From the NCBI GenBank assembly GCA_009908585.1, contig JAAAOZ010000495.1, positions 1 through 8,790 on the forward strand: a DNA stretch of 8,790 nt, read 5' to 3'. This DNA is from Chloroflexota bacterium. GTDB lineage: Bacteria; Chloroflexota; Anaerolineae; B4-G1; SLSP01. Position 1 is the stretch's first letter; every line of letters begins with the position of its first letter. Under the pieces are notes generated by a model that did not search any database, was not told the origin of the DNA, and saw nothing but the letters and a program-made list of their open reading frames with translations. A program made the translations under genes and the position numbers. Positions 1 through 6,128 of the stretch are shown one piece after another.

Positions 1-109
1 CCGACACCTGCGCGTCCAACTCGGCGGCGGCGCGTTGGATCGCCCGCACTTTTGAGGGGTAGGTATCGAATAGCGTGCCGCCCGCATCCCATAAAATGTA
101 TACAATCAC
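1..109 (-). CDS. HAD-superfamily hydrolase, N-terminal part (runs off the left edge)
   Basis: Only the first 36 residues lie in the window. They include WDAGGTLFDTYP, the HAD motif I region with the nucleophile Asp followed by GGTLFDTYP. HAD hydrolases with this variant (DxGGT in place of the usual DxDGT) are annotated as phosphoglycolate-phosphatase-like enzymes, but the substrate cannot be read from this piece. I chose GTG at 109 as the start because GAGG lies 5 nt upstream; an in-frame GTG at 115 is the alternative. There is no in-frame ATG nearby. The gene is divergent from the ParA group and has a good sigma-70-type promoter upstream. The cap domain and motifs II-IV lie outside the window. 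Confidence 0.75.
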   Translation of the reverse strand, partial: MIVYILWDAGGTLFDTYPSKVRAIQRAAAELDAQVS

Positions 110-142
110 GTACACCTCGCGCTGTAGTCTCCAGTGTGAAGG

Positions 143-171
143 ATTATAGCATTGACCCAGCGTCTCAGCAA
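143..171 (-). promoter_or_regulatory. Sigma-70-type promoter for the left HAD gene
   Basis: On the minus strand, TTGCTG (166-171) is followed after exactly 17 nt by a perfect TATAAT (143-148). The predicted transcription start is near 136, giving a leader of about 27 nt before GTG 109 with GAGG just ahead of it. The spacing and the perfect -10 box make this one of the clearest promoters in the window. It rests on sequence only. Confidence 0.6.
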
Positions 172-179
172 CAGAAAAG

Positions 180-197
180 CCCTTTAGCTCTAAAGGG
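180..197. repeat. Perfect 7-bp inverted repeat between divergent promoters
   Basis: CCCTTTA and TAAAGGG flank the 4-nt loop GCTC. On the minus strand the hairpin is followed by CTTTTCTG, so it resembles a weak terminator. It sits upstream of the HAD -35 box and about 35 nt before the candidate ParA promoter, so it could instead be an operator. No protein binding can be inferred. Confidence 0.4.
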
Positions 198-231
198 ATC
201 GGCAGATCTCTGTCAGCGCATAGCTATCGAG

Positions 232-259
232 TTGCGAACTTGTAGGAGACAGGTATCAT
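232..259 (+). promoter_or_regulatory. Candidate promoter for the ParA group
   Basis: TTGCGA (232-237) and TATCAT (254-259) are separated by 16 nt. Each differs from consensus at one or two positions. A start near 266 would leave a leader of about 37 nt before GTG 303. It is the only reasonable -35/-10 pair I see in this gap, but the match is moderate. Confidence 0.4.
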
Positions 260-288
260 ATACAAAAGGCGTGGTTGTATGAGAGCCT

Positions 289-296
289 AGGTGGAG
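289..296 (+). promoter_or_regulatory. Ribosome binding site that decides the ParA start
   Basis: AGGTGGAG lies 6 nt upstream of GTG 303. The longer alternative start, GTG at 291, lies inside this same motif and has no good Shine-Dalgarno sequence of its own. This favours the shorter protein beginning MTRVITV. Confidence 0.6.
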
Positions 297-302
297 ACGG
301 AC

Positions 303-1067
303 GTGACCAGAGTTATAACGGTGTTGAATTTCAAAGGCGGGACGGGCAAGACCACCACCGTGGTCAATTTGGCGGCGGGGTTGGCGTTGCGCAATGCGCG
401 CGTGCTCTGCATCGATATGGACGCGCAGGGCAATTTGGGCACGTGGCTGGGCGTGAAGCATCCCTATTCCACCTCCGATTTACTGCTGGGCCACGTCGAG
501 CCGGAGCGTTGCATCACGCCGGCCCGCAAGCATCTCGATGTCATCATCGGAGATCGTCATTTGATGAGAGCCGAGGGTAAGTTGTGGCGGATGGGCGATG
601 ATCGCGTCGCGCGGCGGGTGCTCCATTACACGATGAAAGAGGTCAATGGGTACGATTACATCATTATGGATTGCGCGCCCTCCTACAGTCTGGTCACCGA
701 GAACGCGCTGCTCTACGCCCGCGAATTGATCGTCCCGGTCTCGATGGATTACTTGGCGATGGTCGGCTCCCGGCAGGTGATCGACACGCTCAAGACCGTG
801 GGCTATCTCCCCGATCACGAGTTGGAACTGACCTTGGTGGTGCCCACGCTCTACTATCACCGCCTCCGCAAGGATCGAGAGGTGATGGCGATGTTGCAGC
901 GCTATTTCCGGGGTCGCATCTCCAATCCCATCCGCTCGAACGTGCGTTTGGCCGAGGCGGCCAGCCACCAGCAGACCATCTACGAATATGCGCCGCACAG
1001 CCACGGCGCGGAGGATTACGCTCGTTTAGTTGAGAGGGTGGTAAAAGTAGCCGAGGATAATCAATGA
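303..1067 (+). CDS. ParA/Soj-family ATPase (orphan, no ParB alongside)
   Basis: A 254-residue P-loop ATPase of the ParA/MinD superfamily, close to the usual length of Soj. Residues 11-18 form the deviant Walker A box KGGTGKTT with its signature lysine. Next come IDMDAQGNLG (Walker A' region, about 37-46) and YIIMDCAPS (Walker B region, about 119-127). The C-terminal part has NVRLAEAAS, then GAEDYARLVERV, matching the Soj pattern NVxLxEApS...GAeDY. Family members dimerise on ATP, bind DNA non-specifically and move chromosomes, plasmids or other cargo when a partner stimulates hydrolysis. There is no N-terminal HTH, so it is not a plasmid P1/F-type ParA. The next gene is not a ParB but a small acidic protein overlapping the stop codon by 4 bp (ATGA). 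The family is certain; the cargo (chromosome, chemoreceptor, pilus or compartment) is unknown. Confidence 0.9.
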   Translation: MTRVITVLNFKGGTGKTTTVVNLAAGLALRNARVLCIDMDAQGNLGTWLGVKHPYSTSDLLLGHVEPERCITPARKHLDVIIGDRHLMRAEGKLWRMGDDRVARRVLHYTMKEVNGYDYIIMDCAPSYSLVTENALLYARELIVPVSMDYLAMVGSRQVIDTLKTVGYLPDHELELTLVVPTLYYHRLRKDREVMAMLQRYFRGRISNPIRSNVRLAEAASHQQTIYEYAPHSHGAEDYARLVERVVKVAEDNQ

Positions 1068-1435
1068 ATGAGAAATCAGATCGCCGCGCGATTGGTCATG
1101 ATCCCTTTGCGGATATGGAAGCTGACGGTTGGGAAAAACCCTCGGCGGAAGAGGTGGCTCCCTCGGAGGAAGAGGAGATGGAGAAGGCGGCGGAGTTGGT
1201 GGAGATGTCCGAAGCACCGCCTGTCGCATCCGCGCCCTCTCCGGCGATGGATGTGGAAGCGACGACGGAACTGGCATCGGCGCCGAAAACTGAGACTGTG
1301 TCATTCACCGAGGTGATACTCTCAGATTGGCTCTTCTCCGACGCTGCGCATCCAGGTGCCTCGTATCCCCGGCTGCGCGACTTCCCCACCTCGCAGGAAG
1401 CGGCGAAACTACTGCACGACTGGCTCCATTCATAG
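1064..1435 (+). CDS. Small acidic protein coupled to ParA, function unknown
   Basis: A 123-residue protein I do not recognise. ATG 1064 overlaps the ParA stop in an ATGA junction, and GAGG (1053-1056) lies 7 nt upstream, so the two are very likely translationally coupled. Three zones are visible. Residues 1-25 are polar with basic residues K4, R7 and R8 before GHDPFADM. Residues 26-79 are rich in Glu, Ala, Pro and Ser, including an EEEEMEK run, and look disordered. Residues 80-123 contain many hydrophobic and aromatic residues (FTEVILSDWLF, then AAKLLHDWLHS) and probably fold. Adaptor proteins that stimulate ParA ATPases usually do so through a short flexible N-terminal segment with a Lys or Arg, so a partner role fits; that is inference from position and layout only. 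There is no HTH and no ParB box. The overlapping basic frame starting at 1068 is a shadow. Confidence 0.7.
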   Translation: MNEKSDRRAIGHDPFADMEADGWEKPSAEEVAPSEEEEMEKAAELVEMSEAPPVASAPSPAMDVEATTELASAPKTETVSFTEVILSDWLFSDAAHPGASYPRLRDFPTSQEAAKLLHDWLHS

Positions 1436-1496
1436 TTGATCATAGCCGATCTGCGGGAGGGACTGCGTGAGGCTGCGCAGGGAGCTTTAGGCCAGC

Positions 1497-1503
1497 AAGG
1501 AGG
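1497..1503 (+). promoter_or_regulatory. Strong Shine-Dalgarno that sets the start of the Rpn-tail gene
   Basis: AAGGAGG, continuing as TGA, is a near-perfect anti-16S match placed 7 nt before ATG 1511. It makes ATG 1511 far more likely than the upstream in-frame TTG at 1436. In full-length Rpn genes such a site would be internal to the coding region. Confidence 0.65.
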
Positions 1504-1510
1504 TGAGACG

Positions 1511-1774
1511 ATGAATACCTTGGCAGAGCATTTGATTCAAGAAGGTGTTCGGGTGGGTGAGAAGCAAGGTTTGGAGAAAGGGATGCAACAAGGCGTCCGG
1601 GAAGGATTGCTGGCCGGCATCCGGTTGGGGCTGAAGTTGCGATTTGGCGATGAAGGGCTGAGGTTGTTACCGGAAATCTACAAGATCGAGGATGTGGATG
1701 TGCTACGCACAGTACACGAAGCGCTGGAGACGGTGAATACACCCGCCGACCTACGTCGTTTCTACCAGACCTAA
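1511..1774 (+). CDS. Rpn-family (PD-(D/E)XK transposase-like) C-terminal tail protein; orphan or remnant
   Basis: An 87-residue protein with the layout of the C-terminal end of Rpn/PD-(D/E)XK nuclease-transposase proteins. It starts MNTLAEHLIQEG, continues as a charged helix with repeated GxxxG-like spacing (GEKQGLEKGMQQGVREG), and ends with LKLRFGDEGLRLLPEI and a short helical tail ending in LRRFYQT. The N-terminal nuclease core with its catalytic Asp/Glu/Lys residues is absent. Upstream, the same frame stays open back to the TAG at 1433, reading ADLREGLREAAQGAL, which resembles the linker of full-length relatives. This suggests the nuclease part was lost by deletion. Equally, the strong Shine-Dalgarno would let the tail be made alone, as with the short RpnS forms in E. 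coli. It lies 75 nt after the acidic gene, possibly on the same transcript. Whether it is functional or decaying is undecided. Confidence 0.6.
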   Translation: MNTLAEHLIQEGVRVGEKQGLEKGMQQGVREGLLAGIRLGLKLRFGDEGLRLLPEIYKIEDVDVLRTVHEALETVNTPADLRRFYQT

Positions 1775-1805
1775 CCAGATCAATACCCCTGGTTGCAACC
1801 GAAAT

Positions 1806-1850
1806 AACAGAAGGAGCGGAGAAGTGTTTCTCTCCGCTCCTTCTGTTTTT
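1806..1850. terminator. Rho-independent terminator between convergent transcripts
   Basis: A perfect 17-bp stem (1806-1822 with 1831-1847) closes an 8-nt loop, and T1846-T1850 give the U-tract on the plus strand. It ends the ParA group. It also lies 28 nt beyond the glyQS stop on the opposite strand. There the hairpin is followed by a weaker T-rich stretch (ATTTC), so it may act in both directions. Confidence 0.85.
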
Positions 1851-1877
1851 ATCTGCTTTATCTGTTACATCTTAGGC

Positions 1878-4800
1878 CTAGAACCCCTCCAACTGGCTCA
1901 AATCCGCGATGCCCGTGGCCAGGCCCGCGATGCGCTGGAGGAGGGCGAGCCGCGCGTGGCGCAGGTCGTCATCCTCGGTCATCACCATCACCTCGTCGAA
2001 GAAGCGTTGGATGATCGGCACCAGCGGCTCGAACGCGGCCAAGAAGGCGTTCACATCGGATTTCGGCCCGATGTTTGCCTCGGCTTCCAAGAGTGAGTCA
2101 TATAGCTCTATCTCCGTCGGTTCGATCAGCGCCTCGCCCTCCAGTTTGTGGGGCGATTGGTCGCGCGTAATGCGCACACAGCGCGCGTAGTTATCCAGCA
2201 GCAACGACCAATCCTCGCGCTGGATGGCCGCCGTGAGTTGCTCGGCGCTTTCGCGCGCCATCGTGGGATTTTCGCCGCGCGCGGCTAGCGCCGCCGCGAC
2301 GACGTCGTAAGCGTAGCCCCTATCGCGCAGCGCGCCCTCCAACCGCCCGATGACGAAATCGACCGCGGCCTCCAGATCCTCCTCCGCCGTCGAGATGGGC
2401 AGGTTGTGCGAGGCCTGGACGAGGCCCTCGCGCACCGAGAAGGTGAGATCGTGGCCCAGCAGAATCTGCACGATGCCGGACGCGGCCCGTCGCAGGCCGT
2501 AGGGGTCGCTGGCGCCGGTGGGCGCCAATCCGACGGCAAAGAGGCCGGCCAGGCTGTCCAAGCGATCCGCCAGCGCCAGCACGATGCCGGCCTTGCTCTC
2601 CGGCAGTTCGTCGTCGGCGGACGCGGGTTTGTAGTGCTCGGCGATAGCATCCGCCACCGCCGGTGATTCTCCGGAGCGCTTGGCGTACTCCCGCCCCATA
2701 ATCCCCTGCAAGCTCGTCATCTCGATCACCATGCTGGTGGCCAGGTCGGCCTTCGCCAGGTGCGCCGCGCGCTTCACCACGTCGATCTCCATCGGGGAGA
2801 GCTTGAGCCGCAGCGCGATCCACGGCGCAATCGCCTCCAGCCGGTGGGTCTTGTCCAACATTGAGCCAAGATCGGCCTGGAAGGTGAGCTTCTTCAGATC
2901 GTTCAGATAATGCTCCAGCGGATAGCGGGAATCCTGATTGTAGAAATACTCCGCGTCCGCGTACCGGGCGCGAATGACCTCCTCGTTGCCGCGTCGTACC
3001 CTGTCCAGATGCTTCGCGCCGCCGTTGCGGACGGTGACGAAGTAGGACATAATGCGCCCGCGCCCGTTCAGCACGGGGAAGTAGCGCTGGTGCTTCTTCA
3101 TCACGGCGATGAGCACCTCCTGCGGCAGGGAGAGATAGCGCTTCTCGAAGGAGCCTAAAAGCGCCGTGGGGCACTCGACCAGATGCGTGACCTCTTCCAG
3201 CAGCGCCGGATCGTCGGGGATGTGGCCGTCGACCTCTTGGGCCAGCGCCCGCGCCTGCTCCAAAATCTCCGCGCTCCGCGCCTCTGGATCGACGATGATG
3301 TTGTACGCATCCATCGTCGCTTCGTAATCCTCCGCTGCTGAGAGCGCGACCTCCGGCGAGCTATCGGGGCGAGGGCCGCGCGTGACGCGCCCGCTCTCCA
3401 ACCCGGCATACTCGAACGGCGCCTCGTAGCGATCCAGGAGCGCGACCAGCCAGCGGATGGGCCGGCTGAAGGAGACGGCGCTTTCGTTCCAGCGCATCGA
3501 GCGCGGGAAATTCAGCGTCGCGATCCATTCCGGCAGCAGATCGGCCAGAACGTCGACCGTCGGATTCCCCGCGATCACGCGATGCGCGACGACGTACTCG
3601 CCGCCATCAACTTCTTGGACGGTGAGATCGTCCACGCTGACCTTCTGAGAGCGGGCGAACCCCTGCGCGGCGCGGGTCGGCGCGCCGTCCGCATCGAAGG
3701 CGATTTTGGCCGGCGGGCCTTTGACCTCGCGGTCATCGTCCTGCTGCTTCAACGCCATCTCTTCGACATAAACCGTCAGGCGGCGCGGCGTGCCCCAGAT
3801 GTGTACCTCACCGTGGGGGATGCGCGCCTCATCTAAGGCCGCCGGCGCCATCTCTCGAAGTTGGGTGAGGGCGCCGCTCAGGTGCGAGGCGGGCAGTTCC
3901 TCCACGCCGATCTCGAAGAGGAAGGGCGCGTTGCTCCCGGCCGTGATGTCCGGCGGCTCATCCACGCCGTTGTTCTGGCGGATGGGGAGGTGCATCAGCG
4001 CGCCCTGCGCGGGCGGCAGCAGGGAGATGCCAGATCGCTGGAGCCATGGGTAGCCCGCTTCCTCGCGTTGAGCCAAATAGGCCTCGGCGGCCTGACGCGC
4101 CACTTCGCGCATCCGCTTGAAGAAGATCGCGCGTTCCGTCACGCCGACGGTGCCGCGCGCGTCCAACAGGTTGAAGGTGTGCGAGCAGCGCAGCAGGTAA
4201 TCCAATGCCGGCACGACCAGGTTATTTTCTAGGCAGAGCAGCGCCTCCTGCTCGAAGAGATCGTACATCTGTTCCAGGCGCTTGATATCGGCCAACTCGA
4301 AGTTATAGCGGCAGTAGTCGACCTCTTGGGCGCGCATGATCTCGCCATACGTGTGTTGCTCATCCCACGCGATGTCCCACACGGCGTCGACCTCTTGCAG
4401 GTACATCACGATGCGTTCCAGCCCGTAGGTGATCTCCACGGCGGGGATGTCCAGCGTCAGGCCGCCGGCCTGCTGGAAGTAGGTGTACTGGGTGATCTCC
4501 TGCCCATCCAGCCAGACCTCCCAGCCCAAGCCCCACGCGCCCAGCGCGGGCGATTCCCAGTTATCTTCCACAAAGCGGATGTCGTGCTCCTGCCGGCGGA
4601 TGCCCAGCGCCTCTAGGCTGTTGAGGTAGCGTTCTTGGGGATCACCGGGATCGGGCTTGAGGATGACCTGGAATTGGGTGTGCATCTGCATGCGGTTGGG
4701 ATTGTCGGCGTAGCGCCCGTCGTCCGCGCGATAGGACGGCTCGACGTAGCCGACGTTCCACGGCTCCGGGCCGAGCACACGCAAAATCGTGGCCGGGTTC

Positions 4801-4904
4801 ATCGTGCCCGCGCCGACTTTCTCACTGTGGGGTTGCCAAACTAACGCGCCCTGATCGGCCCAGTAGCGTTGCAGGCGCAAAATGACTTCTTGAAAGGTTA
4901 TCAT
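1878..4904 (-). CDS. glyQS: Glycyl-tRNA synthetase, alpha and beta subunits fused
   Basis: A 1008-residue cytoplasmic enzyme that charges tRNA-Gly with glycine using ATP. Residues 1 to about 287 match bacterial GlyQ, the catalytic alpha subunit: VGAGTMNPATILRVLGPEPW (29-49 region), YADNPNRMQMHTQFQV, HDIRFVEDNWESPALGAWGLGWEVW (split by family positions 107-131), TYFQQAGG and EITYGLERI. A proline-rich linker of about 40 residues (288-325) joins it to a full GlyS beta subunit (326-1008). That part starts FLFEIGVEELPA and has LEEVTHLVECP (569-579), the degenerate HD-like region AHLAKADL (714-721), LALADRLDSLAGLF and DPYGLRRAASG. It ends in the anticodon-binding domain (FFDEVMVM, then IADLSQLEGF). 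In most bacteria these are two adjacent genes; fused forms are known in Chlamydia and plant organelles. GAGG (4913-4916) lies 8 nt before the ATG. No frameshift is seen. Confidence 0.97.
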   Translation of the reverse strand: MITFQEVILRLQRYWADQGALVWQPHSEKVGAGTMNPATILRVLGPEPWNVGYVEPSYRADDGRYADNPNRMQMHTQFQVILKPDPGDPQERYLNSLEALGIRRQEHDIRFVEDNWESPALGAWGLGWEVWLDGQEITQYTYFQQAGGLTLDIPAVEITYGLERIVMYLQEVDAVWDIAWDEQHTYGEIMRAQEVDYCRYNFELADIKRLEQMYDLFEQEALLCLENNLVVPALDYLLRCSHTFNLLDARGTVGVTERAIFFKRMREVARQAAEAYLAQREEAGYPWLQRSGISLLPPAQGALMHLPIRQNNGVDEPPDITAGSNAPFLFEIGVEELPASHLSGALTQLREMAPAALDEARIPHGEVHIWGTPRRLTVYVEEMALKQQDDDREVKGPPAKIAFDADGAPTRAAQGFARSQKVSVDDLTVQEVDGGEYVVAHRVIAGNPTVDVLADLLPEWIATLNFPRSMRWNESAVSFSRPIRWLVALLDRYEAPFEYAGLESGRVTRGPRPDSSPEVALSAAEDYEATMDAYNIIVDPEARSAEILEQARALAQEVDGHIPDDPALLEEVTHLVECPTALLGSFEKRYLSLPQEVLIAVMKKHQRYFPVLNGRGRIMSYFVTVRNGGAKHLDRVRRGNEEVIRARYADAEYFYNQDSRYPLEHYLNDLKKLTFQADLGSMLDKTHRLEAIAPWIALRLKLSPMEIDVVKRAAHLAKADLATSMVIEMTSLQGIMGREYAKRSGESPAVADAIAEHYKPASADDELPESKAGIVLALADRLDSLAGLFAVGLAPTGASDPYGLRRAASGIVQILLGHDLTFSVREGLVQASHNLPISTAEEDLEAAVDFVIGRLEGALRDRGYAYDVVAAALAARGENPTMARESAEQLTAAIQREDWSLLLDNYARCVRITRDQSPHKLEGEALIEPTEIELYDSLLEAEANIGPKSDVNAFLAAFEPLVPIIQRFFDEVMVMTEDDDLRHARLALLQRIAGLATGIADLSQLEGF

Positions 4905-4974
4905 TATTTTTACCTCGTTTTGATAGCGAATAAGTTTACGTGTGTTTTGTATGGATGTGGTTTATTGGTGGTTT

Positions 4975-5016
4975 CGTATTACGTATTGCGTATTGCGTAT
5001 TGCGTATTGCGTAATG
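4975..5016. repeat. Tandem heptamer array A (CGTATTG, six units)
   Basis: Six 7-bp units run without gaps: CGTATTA, four identical CGTATTG, then CGTAATG. The array lies in the glyQS-recO gap, in the leader region of glyQS. Short tandem heptamers of this kind are known from cyanobacterial genomes (STRR elements) and resemble repeats seen between genes in Chloroflexota. It contains no spacers, so it is not a CRISPR array. Confidence 0.9.
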
Positions 5017-5049
5017 AACTTGTCGCATTTTATGTTTTAAATTGCATTC

Positions 5050-5084
5050 TTAATTCTTAATCCTTAATCCTTAACCCTTAACTC
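5050..5084. repeat. Tandem heptamer array B (TTAAtCC-type, five units)
   Basis: Five consecutive 7-bp units are visible: TTAATTC, TTAATCC, TTAATCC, TTAACCC and TTAACTC. They share the TTAA start and differ at the other three positions. The array ends 1 nt from the recO stop codon. Its motif is unrelated to array A, 33 nt away, but the unit length is the same. Confidence 0.85.
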
Positions 5085-5085
5085 A

Positions 5086-5889
5086 TCATTCCCTGCGTCC
5101 TAATTCCTGCATCAACGTCAGAATGGACGGACGCCATTCAAGGTGATAGACGATATAGTGTTCCATCACGTGCGATAATTCCACCGCCGTCTGCGACGGG
5201 AAATCGTATTGCCGCACGTCCTCGTACTCGCGGCGCTGAAACGCTTGGAGCCAGGAGAGCGCGCTGGGCGAAAGCTGCTGCACCGCGCGCATCTCGCGAT
5301 GGGCCTTGAAACAGTTGGGGCAGAGCGCGCCGCCGTGCGCCGGATCGATGCCGTAGGGCCGCCGGTCGGATGGCTGCGGATGCAGCTCGGCCTCGCAGAG
5401 CGCGTCCTCGCGCTCGCCCACGCACATATCCCACGTGGGGCGGAAACCCGCCAACGTGAGGAGGCGTGGCTCCACCCAGCGCACGAAGCGCATCGGCTCC
5501 GCGACCTCTTCCAAGTGCGCAAAGACCTGATCGACGAAGTTGTAGAGCTGCACGTCGGTCTCGCCCTCGAAGAAGCGAATGATCAGCTCCGCGATGTAGC
5601 GCGCGTAGGTTGCCCGCTCGAAGTCTTCCTGCAGGCGCCGCCGCACCGTGAGCGCTTCGGCCTGGCTGAGGATGTCCCAGGAGTTCTTCACGCGCGAGGC
5701 CAGCACTTGGCTGCGACTGAACAGCTCCAGGTGGCCGGCTTTGCGCGAGTGGGGTTTGCGGATGCCCTTCGCCAGCAGATCGACGATGCCGTCCGCCGTC
5801 AACATCCGCACGACGCGGTCGGCTTCGCCCTGATCCCGGCGGCTCAGCACAATGCCCTCAATGCGATAAAGTCTGCTTCGCGCTTTCAT
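5086..5889 (-). CDS. recO: DNA repair protein RecO
   Basis: A 267-residue protein of the usual RecO length. RecO works with RecR, loading RecA onto SSB-coated single-stranded DNA and annealing strands in RecFOR recombination repair. The N-terminal OB-fold is clear: YRIEGIVLSRRDQGEADRVV (8-27), then LLAKGIRKPHSRKAGHLELF. The middle is helical. The zinc site region has C156, C165, C190 and C193, the last pair in GGALCPNC. The first pair is spaced C-x8-C rather than the common C-x2-C, which is unusual. GGAGG (5898-5902) lies 8 nt before the ATG, and an extended -10 promoter is close upstream. The gene ends in a tandem TGATGA. It precedes glyQS on the same strand, about 180 nt away, so co-transcription is possible. 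Confidence 0.93.
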   Translation of the reverse strand: MKARSRLYRIEGIVLSRRDQGEADRVVRMLTADGIVDLLAKGIRKPHSRKAGHLELFSRSQVLASRVKNSWDILSQAEALTVRRRLQEDFERATYARYIAELIIRFFEGETDVQLYNFVDQVFAHLEEVAEPMRFVRWVEPRLLTLAGFRPTWDMCVGEREDALCEAELHPQPSDRRPYGIDPAHGGALCPNCFKAHREMRAVQQLSPSALSWLQAFQRREYEDVRQYDFPSQTAVELSHVMEHYIVYHLEWRPSILTLMQELGRRE

Positions 5890-5918
5890 CCAGCTCTCCT
5901 CCCGGACTCCAATCGCGA

Positions 5919-5927
5919 ATTATACCA
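5919..5927 (-). promoter_or_regulatory. Extended -10 promoter for recO
   Basis: On the minus strand TGG is followed directly by TATAAT (5919-5924), an extended -10 element. I see no good -35 at the usual distance, which is typical of extended -10 promoters. The start would fall near 5912, about 23 nt before the recO ATG and just upstream of its Shine-Dalgarno. Confidence 0.55.
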
Positions 5928-5962
5928 CGCTCAGCAGATTTATCACCCTTGCGAAGGGCCTG

Positions 5963-5999
5963 AAATAGGGCTTTCCCATTTTGTAATTACACCCTATTT
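5963..5999. repeat. 8-bp inverted repeat upstream of recO
   Basis: AAATAGGG (5963-5970) and CCCTATTT (5992-5999) are perfect complements around a 21-nt AT-rich spacer. A smaller repeat, CCCTT-gcg-AAGGG (5946-5958), lies between it and the recO promoter. The pair could be an operator or part of a small structured transcript; nothing in the sequence chooses between these. Confidence 0.4.
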
Positions 6000-6006
6000 G
6001 CCCTGA

Positions 6007-6030
6007 GCGGATTGTTAAATCCGCGTCTTT
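6007..6030 (+). terminator. Hairpin followed by a short T-rich tract, possible terminator
   Basis: GCGGATT and AATCCGC form a perfect 7-bp stem with loop GTTA, followed on the plus strand by GTCTTTT. It has the form of a weak intrinsic terminator, but no plus-strand gene precedes it. It may block read-through antisense to recO, be a relic, or be an unrelated repeat. Confidence 0.35.
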
Positions 6031-6063
6031 TAGGCATATTTTGAATGTATTTTCTGTTGGTAC

Positions 6064-6090
6064 AAGAAAAACGGGGATCTAGCGATCCCC
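6064..6090 (-). terminator. Rho-independent terminator of the rsgA-HAD-acyltransferase-PAP2 operon
   Basis: GGGGATC (6073-6079) pairs with GATCCCC (6084-6090) around the 4-nt loop 6080-6083. On the minus strand it is followed by GTTTTTCTT. It lies 38 nt after the PAP2 stop, in the right place and orientation to end the minus-strand operon. Confidence 0.75.
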
Positions 6091-6128
6091 TTGAAGCAAG
6101 AAGATGACTTGGTTTGAATGGTTGATGA

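Noticed and set aside
480..1004. 174-residue minus-strand open frame opposite the ParA gene
   Set aside because: It is a shadow of the ParA gene, which has all family motifs on the plus strand. The minus frame shows no recognisable domain.
1..1100. A complete parABS locus
   Set aside because: I found neither a ParB gene nor a sequence like the usual parS palindrome TGTTTCACGTGAAACA in the window.
1436..1510. TTG 1436 as start of the Rpn-tail gene
   Set aside because: It has no suitable Shine-Dalgarno and directly follows the previous stop codon. ATG 1511 has a near-perfect one. The stretch may still be homologous to Rpn linker sequence.
2320..3174. 284-residue minus-strand frame inside glyQS, and other long frames on both strands of that gene
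   Set aside because: They are rich in Arg, Gly and Ala with no motifs, as expected for alternative frames of a GC-rich gene. glyQS reads cleanly from end to end.
4975..5084. CRISPR array or phage attachment site
   Set aside because: The units are 7 bp, directly adjacent, with no spacers, no cas genes and no integrase.
5209..6006. 265-residue plus-strand frame opposite recO
   Set aside because: The frame is antisense to a clear RecO and continues through its promoter. No domain is visible.
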